Shown: positions 40,650 to 46,441 of the stretch, in pieces
How positions within the stretch are numbered: the stretch's first letter is position 1
How the letters are laid out: each line of letters starts with the position of its first letter
Assembly: GCA_003214195.1 (NCBI GenBank)
Contig: QCLY01000006.1
Location: 1-48,026, forward strand
Origin: Prochlorococcus sp. AG-418-G23
GTDB taxonomy: Bacteria > Cyanobacteriota > Cyanobacteriia > PCC-6307 > Cyanobiaceae
Reading direction: 5' to 3'
Length of the DNA: 48,026 nucleotides
Program-made: the position numbers and the translations under genes
The notes under the pieces: model-generated
The model's input: the letters and a program-made list of their open reading frames with translations, nothing else
Told to the model about the DNA's origin: nothing
The model's database searches: none

Positions 40650-40864
40650 TAATATCCTTTATTTATTAATAGCTATTAATTCTCTTTTTAACTTTTATTG
40701 AATAATTTTTCCTTTAAAATTGAGAAAATCTAAAAAAGTCTAATAAGTACAGCTTATAGAGGGTATGAGAGTAAGTAATTATACTCACATTTATATTTTT
40801 CTATTATTAGATTTGTATCAAGATTGCATTAGGAAGCATCTTAGCTAAACAACCAACCAAACAA

Positions 40865-40999
40865 ATGAACGAAACAAAAACAGTTGAGAAGGAAAAAATT
40901 GTAGCTGAGAAGCTCAATGGTAGATTCGCGATGATTGGCTTTATTGCTCTTATTGGCGCATATCTAACAACTGGACAAATTATTCCGGGATTTGTATAA
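40865..40999 (+). CDS. hli: High-light-inducible protein (short form)
   Basis: 44 residues: EKLNGRFAMIGFIALIGAYL is the HLIP chlorophyll-binding helix (ExxNGRxAMxGF), and TTGQIIPGFV the usual end. Photoprotective thylakoid protein. Followed one base later by a small membrane gene and a terminator, forming a two-gene stress operon. Confidence 0.9.
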   Translation: MNETKTVEKEKIVAEKLNGRFAMIGFIALIGAYLTTGQIIPGFV

Positions 41000-41107
41000 A
41001 TGGATTTTATATCTAAAAAACAAGGATATGTACCCCTCAAGGTGGTTCCTTACATATTCTTTGTTGCAGTTGTTTTAAGCATCACAACATCAAATACATT
41101 CGTATAG
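41000..41107 (+). CDS. 35-residue membrane peptide in hli operon
   Basis: MDFISKKQGYVPLKVVPYIF then a hydrophobic helix, starting right after the hli stop. Tight coupling to hli and the shared terminator suggest a thylakoid partner (inference). Confidence 0.6.
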   Translation: MDFISKKQGYVPLKVVPYIFFVAVVLSITTSNTFV

Positions 41108-41131
41108 TTTTTCAAAACTTACATCGTCATG

Positions 41132-41166
41132 AAAGTCAGCTAGTAGGGATACAGGCTGACTTTTTT
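41132..41166 (+). terminator. Rho-independent terminator
   Basis: AAAGTCAGC (41132-41140) and GCTGACTTT (41155-41163) with a 14-base loop, then T-run. Ends the hli operon. Confidence 0.75.
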
Positions 41167-41267
41167 AATGGTTGTTGAGCAATTAACTTGGGAGAATCAA
41201 ATTAAAACCAATAATTAAAAAATAGAGAATATTAAATTAAACCTTTACTTTTTGAACCGCTATCAAC

Positions 41268-41408
41268 TTATTCCAAATTAGTATCAAATTCAGGCCTAAA
41301 TTTAGTAAGTTTAGAAATTTCTAATTCAAGTTCCTCTTCGGAATTAAAACCTAGTTCTTCGTAGGATTCTAGACCTAGTGAAGTTTCACTTTTTAAAATT
41401 ATTTTCAT
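41268..41408 (-). CDS. 46-residue acidic peptide
   Basis: MKIILKSETSLGLESYEELG, acidic EEELELE stretch, ends FDTNLE. No membrane segment; function unknown. Confidence 0.5.
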   Translation of the reverse strand: MKIILKSETSLGLESYEELGFNSEEELELEISKLTKFRPEFDTNLE

Positions 41409-41498
41409 ATACGATAAGTTACTAAATAAATACTAGTTTTTAATAATTTAATTAAGTTACTAAGTTGTTGATTCAAGACCGTTTGACCAATTTATTAA

Positions 41499-41517
41499 TT
41501 GACAATCTTTTTACAAT
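41499..41517 (+). promoter_or_regulatory. TTGACA-N7-TACAAT promoter-like motif
   Basis: TTGACA-ATCTTTT-TACAAT, 27 bases before ATG 41544. It keeps the 7-base spacing without the dyad. Confidence 0.5.
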
Positions 41518-41543
41518 GTATAAATGAACCCCTTCTTTTATTT

Positions 41544-41675
41544 ATGGAAGAAAAAGGATTTAACTTAACTCAAGGAATTGCTTTGCTACTTTTGAAACCA
41601 TTAAACTTGCCTGCTAATTATGTTCTAAATTTAATAATTTACATAACTAACCCTAGAAATAATATTGGTTATTAA
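41544..41675 (+). CDS. 43-residue membrane peptide
   Basis: MEEKGFNLTQGIALLLLKPL, then a second hydrophobic part. Likely membrane-associated; function unknown. Confidence 0.5.
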   Translation: MEEKGFNLTQGIALLLLKPLNLPANYVLNLIIYITNPRNNIGY

Positions 41676-41703
41676 TTATGTCTCTCGAAGTAAAAAAATT
41701 TAA

Positions 41704-41997
41704 ATGAAAGTTCTCGAAAATATTGCATCCGATTTAGAACAAAGAATTACTGATGCTTCCATAGGTAATTCTTCTAGGCCAACTATCTTGTTCTGTGGCT
41801 GTGATCCCCGACTTAAAAAGGATTTGCATAAACGTGCAAAGCGTATTGGCTTTACTCCATCGTACTCAATAAAACATCCATCTATTAAAGTTGAATTGCA
41901 GAATTTTGGGAATAGAAAAATAGAAACAGATAGGTTTAAGACAATAACTATGGACTACGAAAACTTTGAATTTATTTGCAGGTATTTAGAGAGTTAA
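41704..41997 (+). CDS. Hypothetical soluble protein
   Basis: 97 residues with TILFCGCDPRLKKDLHKRAK (a Cys pair and a basic helix) and a Tyr/Phe-rich C-terminus. Possibly a small alpha/beta domain. Not recognised. Confidence 0.6.
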   Translation: MKVLENIASDLEQRITDASIGNSSRPTILFCGCDPRLKKDLHKRAKRIGFTPSYSIKHPSIKVELQNFGNRKIETDRFKTITMDYENFEFICRYLES

Positions 41998-42224
41998 TCA
42001 TCTTTCAAATAGCTATTTTTGTTCTTGTGTTATTGTTAATTAATCTCAGGTAGAGATAAGACTAAGCAATATTGACTAGCTAAAGAATTTTTGAAAAAGA
42101 ATCCCACCTGCAAGAGTCAAATACTTTCTGATAAACAAGTTGTGTTGATCTATTCAATAGAGCTAATTCAAAAAATGACAGTCACTTATTAAGCCTGTGT
42201 CTTTGACACTAAACAAACAAACAA

Positions 42225-42359
42225 ATGAAAAAACTAAACAAAAAATATGCTGACTTAATGCGCCAGGCGCAACAAGCGACAGGAAGAAAAGAAGCAGTTG
42301 GATTAATCCATAAAGCAGCAAAGTTAAAAAATAAATTTGATCAACACGAAATGATGTAG
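42225..42359 (+). CDS. 44-residue basic peptide, paralogue of 2622-2756
   Basis: MKKLNKKYADLMRQAQQATG, then RKEAVGLIHKAAKLKNKF. Same length and core as the 2622 gene. A GTGTCTTTGACAC palindrome precedes it (42198-42210). Confidence 0.65.
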   Translation: MKKLNKKYADLMRQAQQATGRKEAVGLIHKAAKLKNKFDQHEMM

Positions 42360-42385
42360 TCTATTTGAAATACATAGATAAATAA

Positions 42386-42727
42386 ATGAATAAAAGAGGA
42401 GCTAAAGGTTATTGGATATCGACTGCAAAAATAATTAATCAAGATTTATTTGATAAATATGTAAATAAAGTTGGACCATGGCTGAAAGAGGTTGGAGGCC
42501 AAGTCTTTGCAAAAGATACAGAGCCTCAAGGAAAAGAGAGGACAGAGGATGCTGATTTAGCCGTTATTTGTGAATTCCCTTCCATGAAAGATGCGGTCGA
42601 AGCTTATGAATCTGAAGAATATAGAGAACTTTCAAAGCTAAGAAAAGAAGCTACTGAAAATTCTACATTTACAATTATGGAAGGTTTAGATGAGGCTGCA
42701 AAGCTGAGAAGAGCAATTGGTTTTTAA
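42386..42727 (+). CDS. DUF1330 family protein
   Basis: 113 residues; KGYWISTAKIINQDLFDKYV and LAVICEFPSMKDAVEAYESE-EYRELSKLR match DUF1330, a dimeric alpha-beta barrel family. Starts 26 bases after the previous gene. Enzymatic role unproven. Confidence 0.85.
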   Translation: MNKRGAKGYWISTAKIINQDLFDKYVNKVGPWLKEVGGQVFAKDTEPQGKERTEDADLAVICEFPSMKDAVEAYESEEYRELSKLRKEATENSTFTIMEGLDEAAKLRRAIGF

Positions 42728-42857
42728 TATATATATAAGTTTTTCTACTCGTTGCATAGCGAATAAAGAGTTAGAGTAAGAACAATGGAAGCATTTGATT
42801 GGAGATAACTTCACTAGTCCAAAGCAACTATTTATACCTTCAAAAAAAATTAAAGAA

Positions 42858-43145
42858 ATGACTATTTTTATTGGAAATTTATCTTGGGAAACTGAGGTCG
42901 AAGATCTTGAACAACTTTTTAGCAATTATGGAGTAGTTAAAAAATGTTATTTACCTCTTGATAGAGAAACAGGAAGAAAAAGAGGTTTCGCTTTCGTGGA
43001 TTTAAATGATTATAATTCCGAAAAAAAAGCTATTGATGATCTTCAAGATGTTGAATGGATGGGAAGAGAGATAAGGGTCAACGAAGCTGAGAAAAGAGAC
43101 AGACCCAACAATAAAAAATACAATAAATTTAATAGGAATAATTAG
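42858..43145 (+). CDS. RRM-type RNA-binding protein
   Basis: 95 residues: RNP2 (IFIGNL, 3-8) and RNP1 (RGFAFVDL, 42-49) of one RNA-recognition motif, then a basic Asn/Lys/Arg tail. Cyanobacterial Rbp proteins bind mRNA and are often cold-induced. The start is set by MTIFIGNL; an upstream TTG would add a non-conserved extension. Confidence 0.9.
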   Translation: MTIFIGNLSWETEVEDLEQLFSNYGVVKKCYLPLDRETGRKRGFAFVDLNDYNSEKKAIDDLQDVEWMGREIRVNEAEKRDRPNNKKYNKFNRNN

Positions 43146-43195
43146 TTATTATTACATCGCGATTCTGAAGATTATTACTATAAATCAAAAGAAAA

Positions 43196-43564
43196 TTAGA
43201 GATTGCTTATTCGTAACTTATAACCAAAATTCATCAATTGATTATAAGTTGATTTTATTTGTAAAGAGTTAAGAGAAAGACGTTTCTCCTTATTCTTTTG
43301 TAAGTAAAAAAAACCTTTGTTATCTATATTTTTCTCAATAGACACAAATTCTTTCCCTTTCTCTAGAATCCAAGGTTCTAATTGGAAATTATCATCTCCA
43401 ATTTGATAATCCCATGGATAAATATCATTAGTTTGATTCTTTAGAGACATATTGAATACCTTACCTTTAGTAAAAACTATCCTAATACTTTGTGATGGAT
43501 TTTTTGTGTATCTAGAGAGATTGTTATATGTATATGTTGCTTTTTGAATCGTTTTTACAGGCAA
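43196..43564 (-). CDS. Hypothetical protein
   Basis: 122 residues, soluble, mostly beta-looking, from a TTG that directly follows the T-tract of the element's GNRA hairpin. Start therefore uncertain; the next Met is near residue 39. Similar start-in-T-tract situation as at 8103. Not recognised. Confidence 0.5.
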   Translation of the reverse strand: MPVKTIQKATYTYNNLSRYTKNPSQSIRIVFTKGKVFNMSLKNQTNDIYPWDYQIGDDNFQLEPWILEKGKEFVSIEKNIDNKGFFYLQKNKEKRLSLNSLQIKSTYNQLMNFGYKLRISNL

Positions 43565-43665
43565 AAAAAAAGACCCTTGCGAGCCTGGATGATGGGGATT
43601 TCTATCATGACAAATTAAAAAGGAACAAACAACCCCATCGATAGGTAATTTTTAATACTTACAAA
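43563..43665 (-). ncRNA. Candidate structured small RNA (repeat copy 2)
   Basis: Minus-strand copy of the 8193-8295 element: TATATA box near 43671-43676, GATGGGG/CCCCATC pairing, then CTC-GCAA-GGG with T9 at 43563-43586. Compared with copy 1, loop GTAA becomes GCAA and one A-T pair becomes G-T, so the GNRA hairpin is preserved. Full conserved span 43563-43716. Confidence 0.45.
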
Positions 43666-43731
43666 CACCATATATAGTGCTAGGATTTTTAAAAGAGCTG
43701 GGTGATGGGGATTATCAAGCTTTTTTATTTA

Positions 43732-43755
43732 GGGCGAATCTGTCGCCCTTTTTTT
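43732..43755 (+). terminator. GGGCGA/TCGCCC hairpin with T7
   Basis: GGGCGA-ATCTG-TCGCCC followed by TTTTTTT, ending five bases before ATG 43760. Equivalent of the 8111-8127 hairpin; the stem sequence is kept, the loop differs. Confidence 0.7.
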
Positions 43756-43759
43756 GTTT

Positions 43760-43831
43760 ATGAAATTTACTTCTAAAACCTTAAGTTTGATACTTAATTT
43801 GGCTTTTTGTATTTTGGTATTCGTTATTTAG
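43760..43831 (+). CDS. Possible 23-residue hydrophobic peptide
   Basis: MKFTSKTLSLILNLAFCILV then FVI-stop. Signal-peptide-like; it stands where other genes follow a hairpin and T-tract. May be a leader or truncated gene. Confidence 0.3.
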   Translation: MKFTSKTLSLILNLAFCILVFVI

Positions 43832-44026
43832 TTACTGCTGTTGTTGGTGCTCTCGACGTTTCATGATTTTGTATTCTTCATGCAGAGTACCTAAGTGCCA
43901 AGCCTCTCTGAATCCTTTTGCACCTTGCATTAGAAGTCTTACGTCTGAGGTTGAATGTGACTTCATCTCCAAGAACTCTTTCTGCCAAGAAGTATCCTCC
44001 ACTTTAGTTGTCAAATTTTCTCCCAT
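43832..44026 (-). CDS. Hypothetical soluble protein
   Basis: 64 residues: MGENLTTKVEDTSWQKEFLE, MQGAKGFREAWHLGTLHEEY and a C-terminal run of Gln. Helical, probably a small cytosolic protein. It begins inside the decayed frame 44011-44134. Confidence 0.6.
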   Translation of the reverse strand: MGENLTTKVEDTSWQKEFLEMKSHSTSDVRLLMQGAKGFREAWHLGTLHEEYKIMKRREHQQQQ

Positions 44027-44134
44027 TCTTTTTTTCTATCATCCCAAAGCTCACCTTGTTTGTCCACATAAGAGAGAGTTAAATCTTTTATTATTTTTCC
44101 AATTTCTTCGTAATACTTTATCTATTCGTTCCAT
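44011..44134 (-). pseudogene. Frameshifted 40-residue gene
   Basis: MERID from ATG 44134, then with one base removed the frame reads KYYEEIGKIIKDLTLSYVDK-QGELWDDRKKEWEKI-stop (44011). Length is a multiple of three plus one. The coherent, charged tail argues for a real gene recently broken, or a slippage site at AAA. It overlaps the next gene by 16 bases. Confidence 0.5.
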
Positions 44135-44177
44135 AATTATTTTCTTTAGTATTCTTCACTAGAGAGCGAATTTTTTT

Positions 44178-44291
44178 ATGGGATATTTTCAGGAGCTTTG
44201 GAATAAACAACCAAATGAAGCTATCGGTGTAGGCATGTTAATATTCATATTGTTGGGAATTTACATAGCATTACTCAATACATATAAGTAG
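44178..44291 (+). CDS. 37-residue QELW-family membrane peptide
   Basis: MGYFQELWNKQPNEAIGVGM then a hydrophobic helix and LLNTYK. Paralogue at 40298. Three bases before the DUF1651-like gene, so cotranscribed. Confidence 0.6.
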   Translation: MGYFQELWNKQPNEAIGVGMLIFILLGIYIALLNTYK

Positions 44292-44293
44292 TA

Positions 44294-44542
44294 ATGGAAA
44301 AATTTACTCTTATAAATAAAGACAGATCAAGAATAAAAGTATTTGAACCATTTGAAGATGTATCGAAGCCTAGTCCTAGTATTGATGCAATGATGATTTC
44401 CTATGGTTGTGTTTATAAGAGAAGTAGTAAACCAGTTATGAAAGGAAGCAGAGTTGAAATTATCGAAGCAGCTCGGAAGGAATACAAACAACTACTGGAT
44501 GAGGGGTGGAAGAAAACAAGTATCTTCAGGAGCTATTTCTAG
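44294..44542 (+). CDS. DUF1651-like protein (MEKFTL family)
   Basis: 82 residues, nearly identical to 19867-20115 (MEKFTLINKDRSRIKVFEPF, EGWKKTSIFRSYF). Third member of the family in the window; the similarity implies recent duplication or repeated acquisition. Unknown function. Confidence 0.75.
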   Translation: MEKFTLINKDRSRIKVFEPFEDVSKPSPSIDAMMISYGCVYKRSSKPVMKGSRVEIIEAARKEYKQLLDEGWKKTSIFRSYF

Positions 44543-44570
44543 GCACTAAATACATCAAAGTACATCCTGT

Positions 44571-44591
44571 GAGCTCCCCCTACAGCTCCCC
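44571..44591 (+). repeat. 12-bp period direct repeat AGCTCCCC
   Basis: AGCTCCCC at 44572 and 44584, about 75 bases beyond the 3' end of tRNA fragment J. Same design as 38612 and 44837. Confidence 0.55.
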
Positions 44592-44615
44592 TTTCTCACT
44601 TTGAGACATAAACAT

Positions 44616-44642
44616 AAAAAAAGAGAGTTTGGGTAACTCTCT
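44616..44642 (-). terminator. tRNA-Pro-derived terminator
   Basis: Minus strand: AGAGAGTT-ACCCA-AACTCTCT then TTTTTT; perfect 8-bp stem. Best-kept version of the 3' flank carried by fragments D, F and G, thus probably the original tRNA-Pro terminator. Confidence 0.8.
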
Positions 44643-44664
44643 AGTATGACTTGGTTTTTAAGAG

Positions 44665-44711
44665 TCGGGGCGACAGGATTCGAACCTGCGACCTAGTGCT
44701 CCCAAAGCACT
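44665..44711 (-). repeat. tRNA-Pro(TGG) 3'-half fragment (J)
   Basis: Minus strand AGTGCTTTGGGAGCACTAGG, TCGCAGGTTCGAATCC, TGTCGCCCCGA: intact 3' half followed by the shared CTCTTAAAAACCAAGTCATA flank and terminator. No 5' half upstream. Confidence 0.85.
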
Positions 44712-44836
44712 GGGCGTTATTTTTAAGAAAACCTTGATACTTTAGTTATAGCCTAGACTAACTATAGATGGTGGAACGAGTTTGAGACAGCTTATTGCTA
44801 AATCTTCGAAGATCATACAAGATCTTTATAGAACTT

Positions 44837-44858
44837 AGCGCTCCCCCTAGCGCTCCTC
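44837..44858 (+). repeat. 12-bp period direct repeat AGCGCTCC
   Basis: AGCGCTCC at 44837 and 44849. Together with 44572 it brackets tRNA fragment J on both sides. Confidence 0.55.
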
Positions 44859-44930
44859 TATACGACCTAGTGTCTATTTTAATAAGGTCGTAAATAATGA
44901 TGTTTTTCAATCTCGACCATACAATTAAGT

Positions 44931-45080
44931 TTAAGAACAAAAATGATGAAATCTTTGATCATCAACGTCCGCCACTAAATCATATTCTTTTAATTTTTTA
45001 GTAATCCTTTTATATTCAATATCATTTACAAAATTAGCTAAATATTTTTCTAAAAAATTTATATTGATTTTTAGGTTCAT
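44931..45080 (-). CDS. 49-residue protein, duplicate of 40500-40649
   Basis: MNLKININFLEKYLANFVND, then EYDLVADVDDQRFHHFCS. Same length as the paralogue at 40500. Substitutions are spread and no stop arises, so both copies seem under selection or are recent. Confidence 0.65.
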   Translation of the reverse strand: MNLKININFLEKYLANFVNDIEYKRITKKLKEYDLVADVDDQRFHHFCS

Positions 45081-45130
45081 TAATATTCTTTATTAATTAA
45101 TAGCTAATAATTCTAGTTCTAACTTTTTTT

Positions 45131-45169
45131 GATTGATAGTCGATCTAAACTTCAGAGGATAGGACCTCT
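45131..45169 (+). promoter_or_regulatory. Dyad promoter motif plus hairpin
   Basis: GATTGAT-A-GTCGATC (45131-45145), TAAACT (45146-45151), then AGAGG-ATAGGA-CCTCT and a T-run. No ATG follows within the next 40 bases; the next gene starts at 45325. 45170-45324 holds nothing else I can name. Confidence 0.55.
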
Positions 45170-45324
45170 AGTTTTTAATATTTTATTTATTTCCTGTATT
45201 ACATCTATACAGAAACTTATAATAATTGGACTTTTTCTGAGATTTTTCTTTGTAATTAGTTGTCTTTATTGGTTTTTGTTTATAAAAATGTAGTTATCGG
45301 TACAAATTTTAGAACTTTAATATT

Positions 45325-46437
45325 TTGGGATCATATAAAGTAAAAACCTTACATAAGGAAAAATCATTTTCTTTTTCAAGAATCGGACCTGATATTTACG
45401 GCTTCACTCATCCTCAGAATTTATTATCTGAAATAAAGGAAAGAGCGGAATTTCTATATGAGTTATTGGACAGACATGTAATTTCCATAGACCCCTTCAG
45501 TAAAGATTGTCTTCTGCAACTTTTCAGGCTAGCGGCAAAATTTGAAAGTAACCCAAACAGATATATTTCCCATAACAGTCCCCTCAAGGGAAAGATACTC
45601 ATAAATGCCTTCTATGAACCAAGCACCAGAACAAGGTTATCCTTTGACAGTGCATGGCACAGGCTGGGGGGCGATTCAATAAATATCACCGATAAAAGTT
45701 CCACTGGAATTGCCAAGGGAGAATCCCATCTGGATATTGCTCATATGTTTAATAACTACGGTGACTGCGTTGTCCTCAGAGAAAGTGACAATGAGGCGAT
45801 CTTTGAAATGACAAAATCATTGAGAATCCCAATTATCAATGCCGGTAATGGAATCGATGAACATCCCACTCAGGCGATGGCTGATCTTTATACGATTTTT
45901 AAATGGAGACCTCATCTGGTTAACAAATCAATTGATGAAAGTGAAAAAATAACCATTGGTATCATCGGAGTTCCATCACGTATGAGAACAGTCAGATCTC
46001 TTCTGAAATTATTCTGCAAGTTTCCATATTTCATAAAAAAAATTATTGTGATTTACGATGAAAAATCCATTGATCAGAACGATCTATTTGATGAAGGCCA
46101 GCTGGAACAACTTATTGAATCTGATCTAAAGATAGAGCTTGAGAGTGATATGCAAAAAGTACTGCCTTCCCTGGACGTTACATATATAAATGCAATTGCA
46201 TGGGTAGGAGAAAATTATGAGGTTCATGGAAGTTCATTTAAATTGCACAGTGAGTTGCCATTTAAAAAAGATTCCATAATATTGCATCCACTTGCTCGTG
46301 GACCTGAATTGTCAACATCACTTGATCAGACCTCAAAAAATTGGTATTTTGCTCAGTCAAGAGGAGCGGTATTTGTAAGAATGGCATTACTTACCTGTCT
46401 GATGGATAGAACAACAAGAGTGATGGATGTCGTTTAA
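45325..46437 (+). CDS. Aspartate-carbamoyltransferase family protein
   Basis: 370 residues. STRTR (100-104) binds carbamoyl phosphate, KGES (131-134) is the mobile lysine loop, HPTQ (180-183) and HPLARGPELS (321-330) are further active-site segments, so the fold and chemistry look intact. About 60 residues longer than usual PyrB, mainly at the N-terminus. Start TTG 45325, no ATG available nearby. Codon use is distinctly less AT-biased than the island. Paired with an asparagine synthase, so it may carbamoylate a substrate in a surface or secondary pathway; it could also be a diverged pyrB. Confidence 0.8.
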   Translation: MGSYKVKTLHKEKSFSFSRIGPDIYGFTHPQNLLSEIKERAEFLYELLDRHVISIDPFSKDCLLQLFRLAAKFESNPNRYISHNSPLKGKILINAFYEPSTRTRLSFDSAWHRLGGDSINITDKSSTGIAKGESHLDIAHMFNNYGDCVVLRESDNEAIFEMTKSLRIPIINAGNGIDEHPTQAMADLYTIFKWRPHLVNKSIDESEKITIGIIGVPSRMRTVRSLLKLFCKFPYFIKKIIVIYDEKSIDQNDLFDEGQLEQLIESDLKIELESDMQKVLPSLDVTYINAIAWVGENYEVHGSSFKLHSELPFKKDSIILHPLARGPELSTSLDQTSKNWYFAQSRGAVFVRMALLTCLMDRTTRVMDVV

Positions 46438-46441
46438 CTAG

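Noticed and set aside
40807-41040. Minus-strand frame over the hli gene
   Set aside because: Mirror of a certain HLIP gene.
43863-44162. 99-residue plus-strand frame
   Set aside because: Antisense to the coherent protein at 43832-44026 and to a broken gene; Cys/Pro-rich shadow.
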